The notes under the pieces were generated by a model. The model made no database searches. It was not told the origin of the DNA and worked only from the letters and a program-made list of their open reading frames with translations. DNA of 64,000 nucleotides. Source: GCA-003244245 sp050699955. GTDB taxonomy: Bacteria; Actinomycetota; Actinomycetes; Mycobacteriales; Pseudonocardiaceae. Numbering within the stretch: position 1 is the first letter of the stretch; each line of letters begins with the position of its first letter. The DNA is taken from contig JBOHGD010000004.1 of assembly GCA_050699955.1 (NCBI GenBank), positions 62,001-126,000 on the forward strand, in the 5' to 3' direction. This document shows positions 35,870 to 44,484 of the stretch, piece after piece. The translations under genes and the position numbers were made by a program.

Positions 35870-36948
35870 CGGCGCTGTCCGTTGTCGTCGCCGGGGGCGG
35901 CACCGCCGGGCACGTGGAACCGGCGCTGGCGCTGGCCGACGCGGTGCGCAGGGCGGCACCCGAGGCCCGGATCACCGCGCTGGGCACCGAGCGCGGGCTG
36001 GAGACCACCCTGGTGCCGGAACGTGGCTACTCGCTGGAGCTCATTCCCCCGGTGCCGCTCCCGCGCAAACCCAGTGCTGAGCTGCTGCGCCTGCCACTGC
36101 GGATCCGGGCTGCGGTGCGCCGGGTCCGGGAGGTGCTCGACGCGGTCGAAGCGGACGTGGTGGTGGGGTTCGGCGGTTACGTCGCGCTGCCCGCCTACCT
36201 CGCCGCCCGGGGTCGGGTGCCGATCGTCGTGCATGAGGCCAACGCTCGCGCCGGGCTGGCCAACAAGGTCGGGGCGCGGTTCGCCTGCCGGGTGCTCGCC
36301 GCGGTGCCCGGCAGTGGGCTGCCCGGCGCTGACGTGATCGGGATTCCGTTGCGGCAGGCGATCTCGTCCCTGGACCGGGCTGCCCTGCGGGCCCGGGGAC
36401 GGGCGCACTTCGGGCTGGACCCCGACGCGCCAACCCTGCTGGTGACCGGCGGGTCCCAGGGCGCGCGAACCCTGAACACCGCGGTGGCGGGGGCCGCCGC
36501 CGCGCTCGGTGTGGCGGGTATCGGGGTTCTGCATGCGTATGGGCGACGAAACACCGTGCACATCGAGTCGGTGAGCGGCGCTCCGCCCTACGTCGCAGTG
36601 CCCTATCTGGAGCGGATGGACCTGGCGCTGGCAGCCGCCGACCTGGCGATGTGCCGGGCTGGAGCGATGACGGTGGCCGAGTTGTCCGCCGTCGGCCTGC
36701 CCGCCGTGTACGTGCCGCTCCCGCACGGCAACGGAGAGCAGGAGCTCAACGCCCGCCCGCTGGTGGAGGCAGGTGGTGCGCTACTGGTGCCCGACGCGGA
36801 GCTGACCCCGGCCAAGGTCATCGAGGCGGTGCTGCGGGTACTCACCGACCCCAGCAGGCTCGCCGCGATGAGTGCGGCCGCGCGGATAGCCGGTCACCCG
36901 GAGGCCGACGACGTGCTGGCGAAGATCGTGCTGGAGGTGGCGGGATGA
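35866..36948 (+). CDS. murG: Undecaprenyl-PP-MurNAc-pentapeptide GlcNAc transferase MurG
   Basis: A 360-residue GT28 glycosyltransferase converting lipid I to lipid II. The N-terminal glycine loop GGGTAGHVEPALALAD is the lipid-phosphate site; GFGGYVALPAYLAA and HEANARAGLANK follow; GGSQGAR is the UDP-GlcNAc loop; CRAGAMTVAELSAVGLP is the donor-binding signature. Start overlaps the ftsW stop (ATGA). Confidence 0.95.
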   Translation: MTALSVVVAGGGTAGHVEPALALADAVRRAAPEARITALGTERGLETTLVPERGYSLELIPPVPLPRKPSAELLRLPLRIRAAVRRVREVLDAVEADVVVGFGGYVALPAYLAARGRVPIVVHEANARAGLANKVGARFACRVLAAVPGSGLPGADVIGIPLRQAISSLDRAALRARGRAHFGLDPDAPTLLVTGGSQGARTLNTAVAGAAAALGVAGIGVLHAYGRRNTVHIESVSGAPPYVAVPYLERMDLALAAADLAMCRAGAMTVAELSAVGLPAVYVPLPHGNGEQELNARPLVEAGGALLVPDAELTPAKVIEAVLRVLTDPSRLAAMSAAARIAGHPEADDVLAKIVLEVAG

Positions 36949-38414
36949 CGGCCGGGATCGCGGTGCCACCGCCGCTGCCGCCGCAGCTGGCCCGCATCCA
37001 CCTGATCGGGATCGGCGGCGCCGGGATGAGCGGGGTGGCCAGGATCGTGCTGGCCCGTGGCGGTGCGGTCTCCGGTTCGGACGCCAAGGACTCGCGTGCG
37101 CTGCTCGCCCTGCGCGCGCTGGGCGCCAAGGTGGCCGTCGGACATGCCGCGGGCAACCTCGATCAGCTCGGCACCGACCCCAGCGTGATCATCAGCACCA
37201 AGGCGGTGCACCAGACCGACCCGTACAACCCCGAGCTCGTCGAGGCCGCCCGCCGGGGCATCCCGGTGATCCACCGATCCGCGGCGCTGGCCGCGCTGAT
37301 GGCCGGGTACCGGGTCGCGTGCATCACCGGCACCGCAGGCAAGACCTCCACCACCTCGATGCTCACCGTCGCGCTGCAGCACTGCGGAGCGGACCCGTCG
37401 TTCCTGATCGGCGGCGACCTCAACGTCTCGGGTTCCGGCGCTCACCACGGCAGCGGCGACATCTTCGTCGCCGAGGCCGACGAGAGCGACGGCTCCTTCA
37501 CCGCCTACTCGCCCGACCTCGCCGTGGTCACCAACGTGGAGGCCGACCACCTCGATCATCATGGCAGCGTCGAGGCCTATACGGCGACCTTCGACGCCTT
37601 CGTCGCCCGGCTGCGTCCCGGCGGCGTGCTGATCGCGAACGCCGACGATCCCGGCTCGGCCGCATTGGCCGCCCGAGCCACCGCAGGCGGGGTGCAGGTG
37701 CGCCACTACGGCCGGTCCGCCACTGCCGTGCAGGATGCTCGCATCCTGGCCTACACCCCGGAGGGCGGACGGGGTGTCGTGACCGTGGCGCTGACCGGGC
37801 CGCGGGGGGTTCCGCAGGAGGTGCGGCTGGAGGTCGCGGTGCCCGGGGAGCACATGGCGAGCAATGCCGTCGCCGCGCTGCTGGCCGGTCTGGAGCTGGG
37901 CGCACCGCTGCCCGGACTGCTGGCGGGTCTCGCGGGGTTCGGCGGGGTCCGGCGCCGATTCGAGTTCAAGGGAAGGGCGGCCGGTGCGCGGGTGTACGAC
38001 GACTACGCCCATCACCCGACGAAGGTGGCTGCCGCACTGCGTGGTGCCCGGGAGGTGGTAGGGGAGGGGCGGCTGCTGGTGGCCTTCCAGCCGCACCTGT
38101 ACTCCCGTACCCGGGACTTCGCCGCTGAGTTCGGGACCGCGCTGGCGTTGGCCGACGTGGTGCTGCTGCTGGACGTCTACGGAGCCAGGGAGGACCCGCT
38201 GCCCGGAGTCACCGGAGAGCTGATCGCCGACGCCGTGCCGCTGCCGCCCGACTGCGTGCACTACGAGCCCTCCTGGAGCGAGGTCCCGGCGCGGCTGGCC
38301 GACCTGATCCACCCCGGCGACCTGGTGGTCATCATGGGAGCCGGGGACGTGACGGTGCTCGGTCCTGAGCTGATCGCCGAGTTGGAGCGTCGCGCCGTCA
38401 CAGGACCGCTGTGA
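36945..38414 (+). CDS. murC: UDP-N-acetylmuramate : L-alanine ligase MurC
   Basis: A 489-residue MurC. IHLIGIGGAGMSGVARIVL binds the UDP moiety, the ATP loop GTAGKTST is at 129-136, and EADESDGSF, YDDYAHHPTKV and QPHLYSRT are family blocks. Its product, UDP-MurNAc-L-Ala, is the substrate for the MurD2-type ligase encoded downstream. PgeF encoded 900 bases later is known in E. coli to remove MurC's mis-charged L-Ser product. Overlaps murG and ftsQ by 4 bases each. Confidence 0.95.
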   Translation: MTAGIAVPPPLPPQLARIHLIGIGGAGMSGVARIVLARGGAVSGSDAKDSRALLALRALGAKVAVGHAAGNLDQLGTDPSVIISTKAVHQTDPYNPELVEAARRGIPVIHRSAALAALMAGYRVACITGTAGKTSTTSMLTVALQHCGADPSFLIGGDLNVSGSGAHHGSGDIFVAEADESDGSFTAYSPDLAVVTNVEADHLDHHGSVEAYTATFDAFVARLRPGGVLIANADDPGSAALAARATAGGVQVRHYGRSATAVQDARILAYTPEGGRGVVTVALTGPRGVPQEVRLEVAVPGEHMASNAVAALLAGLELGAPLPGLLAGLAGFGGVRRRFEFKGRAAGARVYDDYAHHPTKVAAALRGAREVVGEGRLLVAFQPHLYSRTRDFAAEFGTALALADVVLLLDVYGAREDPLPGVTGELIADAVPLPPDCVHYEPSWSEVPARLADLIHPGDLVVIMGAGDVTVLGPELIAELERRAVTGPL

Positions 38415-39277
38415 GTGCCGGCGGGCCTGGTGCATCCGGCCAGCGGCGCCGGGTCCCACGTGATGCACACCGGCCGTCGGCTGCGGCGCGGGAGCGCCGT
38501 GCGTCGGGTCGCAGCCGCGACGCCACGCGCCCGGCGTCCCGCGGGGCGCCGGTACCGCCGCCCCGCAGACCCGCCTCGCGCCCCCCGCAGCCCTGCAGGC
38601 CCACCCGCGTTCGGCGCCGTTGGCGGATCACAGCCGTGCTGGCGGCGTTACTGCTGCTGGGAGGCACGGGGGCGTGGGTGTTGCTGGGCAGCTCGCTGTT
38701 CGACACCCGATCGGTGCAGGTGACCGGCACCAGGGAGCTGTCCGCCGGCCAGGTGGCGGCCGTGGCCGCCGTGCCGCTGGGCACCCCGCTACTGCAGCTG
38801 GACACCTCGGGGATCGCGGCCAGGGTGGCCGCCGTGCCCCGGGTGGCTGCGGTGCAGGTGAGCCGTACGTTCGACGGTACGGTACGGATCGCGGTCACTG
38901 AGCGGATTCCGATCGCGGTGCTGCCTACCCCCGATGGGGTACATCTGGTGGACGCCACCGGTACCGACTACGCCACGGTGGCCCTCGTCTCTCCGGGTCT
39001 CCCGGAGCTGCGGGTGGCCAGGACCGGACCGGGGGATCCCGCCACCATGGCCGCGATCACCGTGCTCACCGCGTTGCCCGGCCCGCTGCGGACCGAGGTG
39101 CTCTCGGTGGCTGCGGACTCTCCGGCCGACGTCGTCCTGCGGCTGGACCATCGCCGCGAGGTGCACTGGGGCGGGGTGGAGGACAGCGACCGCAAGGCTG
39201 CGATACTCGGGCCACTGCTTACCCAGCCCGGCAGGGTGTACGACGTCTCCAGCCCCGATCTGCCCACTATCAGGTGA
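38411..39277 (+). CDS. ftsQ: Cell division protein FtsQ
   Basis: A 288-residue bitopic divisome protein. A 70-residue Arg/Pro-rich cytoplasmic N-terminus is followed by one membrane span (about 71-93), a POTRA domain starting FDTRSVQVTGTRELSAGQV, and the beta domain with VERIPIA-like segment VTERIPIAVL. GTG start overlaps the murC stop. Ordinarily ftsZ follows; here a three-gene cassette intervenes. Confidence 0.92.
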   Translation: MSAGGPGASGQRRRVPRDAHRPSAAARERRASGRSRDATRPASRGAPVPPPRRPASRPPQPCRPTRVRRRWRITAVLAALLLLGGTGAWVLLGSSLFDTRSVQVTGTRELSAGQVAAVAAVPLGTPLLQLDTSGIAARVAAVPRVAAVQVSRTFDGTVRIAVTERIPIAVLPTPDGVHLVDATGTDYATVALVSPGLPELRVARTGPGDPATMAAITVLTALPGPLRTEVLSVAADSPADVVLRLDHRREVHWGGVEDSDRKAAILGPLLTQPGRVYDVSSPDLPTIR

Positions 39278-39331
39278 CCCGACAGGGCTGGGACGGCTGT
39301 GTCGAATGTGGGGTGTCATGGAGGTGTTCGT

Positions 39332-40192
39332 GTGATGCGCCAACCCGGTGCGGGGGCCACCGCAGCCGCAGACCAGTACGAATGGCGTCGTCGGTCCGAG
39401 TTGAATGTCTTGGCCTGGCCGGCGTTCGACCATTATGAGATCGACGCCTTTGTGACCACCCGGGGCGGCGGTACTTCGCTGGGTTCGTACTCCTCCTTGA
39501 ATCTTGGTCTGCACGTCGGAGATGATGACGCTCACGTGATGCGAAATCGCACTCGCGTCGCAGACACCCTGAGCGTGAGTCTCGACGACTTCGTTTTCTG
39601 CGACCAGGCGCACCGGTCGAACGTGTCGATAGTGACCGACGAGCACCGGGGGCGTGGCGCTCATGCGTGCGCGGACGCGATTCCGGACACCGATGCCCTC
39701 GTCACCGTCGTGCCTGGCATCGTGCTTATGGTGATGGTGGCCGACTGCGTTCCACTGGTGCTCTACGACCCGGTCGCGGGGATCCTGTCCTGCGTCCACG
39801 CTGGTTGGCGTGGCACGGTTCGTGGTGTCACTCCTGCGGCGGTGCGGACTATGTGCCAGTTGGGCAGTGACCCGAGGAACATCATCGCCGGACTGGGGCC
39901 CGCGATCACTCCGGAGCGCAACCAGGTGGGGCAGGATGTGGTGGATGCGGCCACCGCCGCGTTCGGGGATCGCGTCGAGGAGGTCATCCGCCCCGACGGA
40001 ACCGGGAAGTGGACCTTCGACCTCTGGCGGGCCAACGCCCTTCAGCTGTCCGCCGCCGGGGTACCGTGGGAGAAGGCTCATCTCGCAGCGATCGGCACTG
40101 GACCTGGTACACCTTTCTTCAGCCATCGGGCCGAGAGTCCCTGCGGGCGGATAGCTCTCGCAGCCCGCATCCGGGAACAGGGTTCACTATGA
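39332..40192 (+). CDS. pgeF: PgeF/YfiH-type peptidoglycan editing factor (multicopper polyphenol oxidase fold)
   Basis: A 286-residue member of the YfiH/DUF152 family. The three metal-binding residues are visible: His94 in DQAHRSN, Cys139 in ADCVPLVLYDP and His156 in HAGWRG. The N-terminal block TTRGGGTSLGSYSSLNLGLH is also typical. E. coli PgeF hydrolyses UDP-MurNAc-L-Ser made in error by MurC; other members show purine nucleoside phosphorylase or oxidase activity. GGAGG at 39320-39324 supports GTG 39332 or ATG 39335. It overlaps murL by 4 bases (ATGA). This gene normally lies between ftsZ and yggS, where none is found here. Composition is less GC-rich than ftsQ. Confidence 0.88.
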   Translation: MMRQPGAGATAAADQYEWRRRSELNVLAWPAFDHYEIDAFVTTRGGGTSLGSYSSLNLGLHVGDDDAHVMRNRTRVADTLSVSLDDFVFCDQAHRSNVSIVTDEHRGRGAHACADAIPDTDALVTVVPGIVLMVMVADCVPLVLYDPVAGILSCVHAGWRGTVRGVTPAAVRTMCQLGSDPRNIIAGLGPAITPERNQVGQDVVDAATAAFGDRVEEVIRPDGTGKWTFDLWRANALQLSAAGVPWEKAHLAAIGTGPGTPFFSHRAESPCGRIALAARIREQGSL

Positions 40193-41529
40193 TTGACTCA
40201 TCCCGCCGCGGCGAGGTCTTCCAGTATGTAGGATACGACCTCGATCCCGCCCGGAACCGCCTGATCTGCCACTATCGGCTCGATAAGCGCGAATTCCGCG
40301 AAGAAATAACGTTCCCTATGGGTGGTGACTGGGATCAGCCCGCCGTGGCCGAGGCGGCTCGTGTGGTCTTCCTGCTCGCCGCGGTCTCGTACTACAAGGT
40401 TGCGGCGCCCCCCGTCGTCGATCTGGGGGACCTGGCGGTGACCGATACCGAACGTGCTTTTCTGCGCGATTTCTACATTTGTGGCCTCGGTGAGTATTCT
40501 TACAAGAACGCGCTGGATCTGTCCGATATGCAGATCGTCGGCCCCACGCTGGATCGCTCGGCCAGCACGGCCTTCGAGCCTGAGAGCGGCCGTCCTCTGG
40601 TGCCCTTCGGGGGCGGTATGGACTCACTCGTCACTGTTGAGCTAGTGCGGTTCCGGGCCGAGGACACCGCGCTGTTCATCGTCAACCGGCCGGGAGACCG
40701 GTTCGATGCCATCGAACGGTCTGCCTCGTTGACCGGGTTTCCCGTCGTGCGCGTGGAGCGGCTCATCGACGAACAGCTGTTGCGATCGACCGAACTAGGC
40801 TTCCTGAACGGGCACGTGCCGGTGACCGGAATCCTCTCCGTGATCGCCGTTATGGCAGCGACCCTCGAACGACGAGACGCGGTCATCATGTCCAATGAAT
40901 GGTCGGCCTCCGCCGCAACCATGGAGGTCGCCGGCCGCAGTATCAACCATCAGTATTCCAAGAGCGATTCATTCGAGGCAGGCCTGCGTGCCGTCCTTGC
41001 TGAGGCATTCGGTGGGCGGCCCAATTATTTCTCGTTGCTTCGCCCGTTCAGTGAGCTGTGGATCGCTCGGCGCTTCGCCAAGAGCCCGCAGTATTTTGAC
41101 CACTTTCGTAGCTGTAACCGCGCCTTCTACAGTGACCGTGCGAAGCGCCTGGATCACTGGTGCGGTGAGTGTGAAAAGTGTTGTTTCATCGACCTCATCC
41201 TCGCGCCGTTCGTTGATGAGCCTGCGCTGCAGAAAGTGTTCGATGGTACCGAGCCGTTGTCGAACAGTGGCCTCGTCGGTATCTTCGGCTCTCTGCTGGG
41301 TCTTTCGTCGCGCAGTAAGCCCTGGGAGTGTGTCGGTGAGGTCACGGAGTGCCGAGTCGCCGCTCAGCTCGCCGCCGGGCGTGCTGATCGAGCCGGCTCA
41401 AGGGTGCTGATGGAGCTGATCGGGGAGCTGCCATCGCTGCCCGGCGAAATGACGGTGGAGGAGCTGTTGCGGCCGATCGGCCGGCACTTCGTAGAGGATC
41501 GGTATGCGCCCGACGATCTCCTGGTCTGA
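40189..41529 (+). CDS. murL: MurL-type UDP-MurNAc-L-Ala-L-Glu epimerase
   Basis: A 446-residue protein resembling MurL, first described in Xanthomonas oryzae, which epimerises the terminal L-Glu of UDP-MurNAc-L-Ala-L-Glu to D-Glu using ATP with release of AMP and PPi. Fitting that chemistry, a PP-loop (ATP pyrophosphatase) signature, PFGGGMDSLVTVE, is at 139-151. A cysteine cluster CGECEKCC is at 325-332, as in other PP-loop-related enzymes. Other blocks include the FYICGLGEYSYKNALDL segment and NEWSASAATM. It is coupled to pgeF (ATGA) and overlaps the MurD2 gene by 26 bases, so the three are made together. I assign MurL from motif, size and MurD partner; sequence comparison would confirm. 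Confidence 0.85.
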   Translation: MIDSSRRGEVFQYVGYDLDPARNRLICHYRLDKREFREEITFPMGGDWDQPAVAEAARVVFLLAAVSYYKVAAPPVVDLGDLAVTDTERAFLRDFYICGLGEYSYKNALDLSDMQIVGPTLDRSASTAFEPESGRPLVPFGGGMDSLVTVELVRFRAEDTALFIVNRPGDRFDAIERSASLTGFPVVRVERLIDEQLLRSTELGFLNGHVPVTGILSVIAVMAATLERRDAVIMSNEWSASAATMEVAGRSINHQYSKSDSFEAGLRAVLAEAFGGRPNYFSLLRPFSELWIARRFAKSPQYFDHFRSCNRAFYSDRAKRLDHWCGECEKCCFIDLILAPFVDEPALQKVFDGTEPLSNSGLVGIFGSLLGLSSRSKPWECVGEVTECRVAAQLAAGRADRAGSRVLMELIGELPSLPGEMTVEELLRPIGRHFVEDRYAPDDLLV

Positions 41530-42832
41530 CCTTCGTGGTCGGACGGTCGGTATTTACGGACTGCGCCGTGAAGGTGAGGCAAGCCTGCGCAAGTGCCTGG
41601 CTCTGGGGATCGACCCGGTGCTCGTCGATGACGCGGCCCAGCATCCTGTCGTCGAGGGGCGCCCGGTTCTGGTCACGGAAGCGGGGGGACTGGATGCGTT
41701 GACGTGCTGCGATGTCGTGATCAAGACTCCTGGAGTGTCCCGATACGGCGAGATCGTCCAGATGCTGGAGCGGCGCGGGATCCTGGTGGTCGGTGGCCTC
41801 GGTCTCTGGCTGCAGGAGGCCGACCGGTCGAAAGTCATGTGCATCACCGGCACCAAGGGTAAGAGCACGACGACCGCAATCGCCGGGCATTTGCTCAACC
41901 GGCTTGGCTACCGCTGCTTGGTCGGCGGTAACATCGGGATCCCCCCGTACGATCCGGTGTGCCGCGATGACTACGACTTCTGGGTGGTTGAGGTGTCGAG
42001 TTACCAGGCCACCGATCTCGCGTGCACGCCACCGGTTTTCGCGGTCACCTCATTAGACCCTGACCACCTGCCGTGGCACCGGTATGAGCCGGAAACGTAT
42101 TTTTGCGACAAGCTGTCGGGCTGCGCCCAACCCGGCGCAGACGTCACCATCGTCAACGGGGACAGCGCCCTCATCCGGGCCCGCGAGCATCTCCTCGGTC
42201 CGCGTGTTCGCCGAGTTCATGCCGCCGATGAGCCGGGCGCGGACTGGATGATGCCGCTCGGCCTGCTCGGTGCGCACAACCGGCGCAACGCTCTGATCGC
42301 CCGCGCCGGACTCCAGGAGCTTGCGATACCGGAAGCTGCCGACCCCGAGGCCTTGCACAAAGCCGCGATGGACTTCCCCGCACTGGAGAGCCGGCTGTGT
42401 CTGATCGGCACGGTCGGCGAGGTAGCGTTCGTCGACGACAGCCTGTCCACGAACGTTCTGCCCACGCTCGCTGCTGTGGAAGCATTTCCGGACCGCAGAA
42501 TCGCCCTTATCGTCGGTGGGCAGAGCCGGGGTATTGATTACGCGCCACTGGCTGCGGGACTGCGCAGGCGAACTGTCGAGACATTGCTCATTACCGTTCC
42601 CGATAACGGACCTGAGATTCGACGGGAAGTCGAGACAGTCGGTGCCGGACCGCTCGTGACGGTGGCCGAGTCGGCGAGTCTCATCGAAGGCGTTGTCGAG
42701 GGGTACCATTGGGCGAAACCAGATGGCATTGTGTTACTGTCGCCGGCCGCCGCCAGTTTCGGACGGTTCCGTGACTATCGGGAGCGTAGTGCCGTGTTCG
42801 CTGCCGCCATGGAGTCCTGCCGCAGTGGGTGA
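41504..42832 (+). CDS. murD2: MurD2-type UDP-MurNAc-L-Ala : L-glutamate ligase
   Basis: A 442-residue Mur ligase with domain order of MurD: N-terminal GIYGLRREGEASLRKCLALG, KTPGVSRYGEIVQ, ATP loop GTKGKSTTT at 116-124, GGNIGIPPYD, VEVSSYQATDL, and a C-terminal domain with IVGGQSRGIDYAPL. These are MurD-like blocks rather than MurC, MurE or MurF. MurD2 proteins add L-Glu, unlike classical MurD which adds D-Glu, and act with MurL. The gene starts 26 bases inside murL. It is the only MurD-like gene in the dcw cluster; the usual site after mraY is empty. Confidence 0.85.
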   Translation: MRPTISWSDLRGRTVGIYGLRREGEASLRKCLALGIDPVLVDDAAQHPVVEGRPVLVTEAGGLDALTCCDVVIKTPGVSRYGEIVQMLERRGILVVGGLGLWLQEADRSKVMCITGTKGKSTTTAIAGHLLNRLGYRCLVGGNIGIPPYDPVCRDDYDFWVVEVSSYQATDLACTPPVFAVTSLDPDHLPWHRYEPETYFCDKLSGCAQPGADVTIVNGDSALIRAREHLLGPRVRRVHAADEPGADWMMPLGLLGAHNRRNALIARAGLQELAIPEAADPEALHKAAMDFPALESRLCLIGTVGEVAFVDDSLSTNVLPTLAAVEAFPDRRIALIVGGQSRGIDYAPLAAGLRRRTVETLLITVPDNGPEIRREVETVGAGPLVTVAESASLIEGVVEGYHWAKPDGIVLLSPAAASFGRFRDYRERSAVFAAAMESCRSG

Positions 42833-43164
42833 GCCCGTGAACGACGTAGTTGGCACGGGTAGCCTGGCGGGCATCGTCGGGGTCGTCGCCGATGCCCGCC
42901 GCACGGTCTGTGTTGACGCGGTCGGGAGAATAACGGCGCGGACCCGCCCGGCGAGCCTGCTGGACCGGGCCCCCAGCGGTCCCTACCGTCCCTGACGATA
43001 CCGGAAGCTGACATAACTCTAAACCTGTAGCTGAGGTTAAGGGTTGTGGACAGAGGGGACCAGCAGGGGTGCACGCCGTCGGCGGGGCACCGGCAGCGAC
43101 GAGGAAGGCCCACCGTGATGGAAGGCCACAGCGTGAAGGGCTCGGCGGTAAGAGGCGGAGTCAG
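42833..43164 (+). promoter_or_regulatory. ftsZ upstream region with inverted repeat
   Basis: This 332-base gap separates the murL-murD2 cassette from ftsZ. An AACCT/AGGTT inverted repeat (43022-43026 and 43034-43038) sits in an AT-richer block at about 43011-43047 (CTCTAAACC...GAGGTTAAGGGTT). Similar AT-rich inverted repeats precede ftsZ in actinomycetes, where promoters cluster. It probably holds an ftsZ promoter and operator. No convincing gene is present. Confidence 0.45.
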
Positions 43165-44484
43165 ATGACGCCCCCGCATAACTACCTTGCGGTCATCAAG
43201 GTGGTCGGGATCGGCGGTGGCGGCGTCAACGCGGTCAACCGCATGATCGAGGTGGGGCTGAAGGGCGTCGAGTTCATCGCGGTGAACACCGACGCCCAGG
43301 CACTGCTGATGTCCGATGCCGATGTGAAGCTCGACATCGGAAGGGAGCTGACCCGCGGACTCGGCGCGGGGGCGAACCCGGAGGTCGGGCGCAAGGCCGC
43401 GGAGGATCATCGCGAGGAGATCGAGGAGGTCATCAAGGGCGCCGACATGGTGTTCGTCACGGCTGGTGAGGGGGGTGGCACCGGTACCGGTGGGGCCCCG
43501 GTGGTGGCAAGCACCGCCCGCAAGCTGGGTGCGCTCACCATCGGTGTGGTCACTCGCCCGTTCACCTTCGAAGGCAAACGCCGTGGCGGACAGGCCGAGG
43601 ACGGCATCACGGAGCTGCGCAATGAGTGCGACACGCTCATCGTGATCCCCAACGACCGGCTGTTGCAGCTCGGCGACGCGGGCGTGAGCTTGATGGATGC
43701 CTTCCGCTCCGCCGACGAGGTGCTGCTGTCCGGTGTCCAGGGCATCACCGACCTCATCACCACCCCAGGCCTGATCAACCTGGACTTCGCCGACGTGAAG
43801 AGCGTCATGTCGGGGGCAGGCAGCGCACTGATGGGGATCGGGTCGGCCCGAGGTGAGGGCAGATCCGTGCAGGCCGCCGAGAAGGCCATCAACTCCCCAC
43901 TGCTGGAGGCCTCGATGGATGGGGCACACGGGGTACTGCTTTCCGTCGCAGGTGGTTCGGATCTGGGCCTGTTCGAGATCCACGAGGCCGCGTCGCTGGT
44001 GCAGGAGTCCGCGCACCCGGAGGCGAACATCATTTTCGGCACGGTGATCGACGACTCGCTGGGCGACGAGGTGCGAGTCACGGTGATCGCTGCCGGATTC
44101 GACTCGGGTGGGCCTTCGCACAAGAAGCTCGAACCAACGCCGGTCGTTCCCCGGACGGTGGCCAGAGGGTATGCCGGGCAGGTGGGCCAGGGCGGTCGTA
44201 CCGATCGGCCTCCGCAACCGCCCGCGCCCCCACAGCCACCCGCGCCGCCTCCTCCCCCGATGGCGGCACCTCCGGTGGTGCCACCCCCATTACCCCCCAG
44301 CCCACTGGGTGAGACCGGTCATTCCCGGCTCCCGTGGCAGCCGGCCACAGCGGCGGGCAGGTCGGGCGGCCGGGCGGCGCCCTCGCCCCGGCCGGGTGGG
44401 GGTCTGCCGGGCCAGCCGGTGTCGATGGGCCAGGACTTCGAGGACGAGGACGAGGTGGACGTGCCGCCATTCATGAAGCGGTGA
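43165..44484 (+). CDS. ftsZ: Cell division protein FtsZ
   Basis: A 439-residue tubulin-like GTPase forming the Z-ring. VVGIGGGGVNAVNRMI binds the nucleotide, the tubulin signature GGGTGTG is at 103-109, and the T7 catalytic loop is NLDFADVKSVM. A long Pro-rich linker (about 330-415) precedes the C-terminal peptide EDEVDVPPFMKR, which binds SepF and other partners. ATG 43165 follows AGAGGCGGAG; the open frame extends upstream without similarity. The stop overlaps the yggS start (GTGA). Confidence 0.97.
   Translation: MTPPHNYLAVIKVVGIGGGGVNAVNRMIEVGLKGVEFIAVNTDAQALLMSDADVKLDIGRELTRGLGAGANPEVGRKAAEDHREEIEEVIKGADMVFVTAGEGGGTGTGGAPVVASTARKLGALTIGVVTRPFTFEGKRRGGQAEDGITELRNECDTLIVIPNDRLLQLGDAGVSLMDAFRSADEVLLSGVQGITDLITTPGLINLDFADVKSVMSGAGSALMGIGSARGEGRSVQAAEKAINSPLLEASMDGAHGVLLSVAGGSDLGLFEIHEAASLVQESAHPEANIIFGTVIDDSLGDEVRVTVIAAGFDSGGPSHKKLEPTPVVPRTVARGYAGQVGQGGRTDRPPQPPAPPQPPAPPPPPMAAPPVVPPPLPPSPLGETGHSRLPWQPATAAGRSGGRAAPSPRPGGGLPGQPVSMGQDFEDEDEVDVPPFMKR

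Noticed and set aside
42837..42995. A short frame after murD2 whose start (GTGSLAGIVGVVADARRTVCVD) hints at a serine-hydrolase N-terminus
   Set aside because: Only about 35 residues are suggestive, the rest is low complexity and no ribosome site is seen, so I kept it as intergenic DNA.
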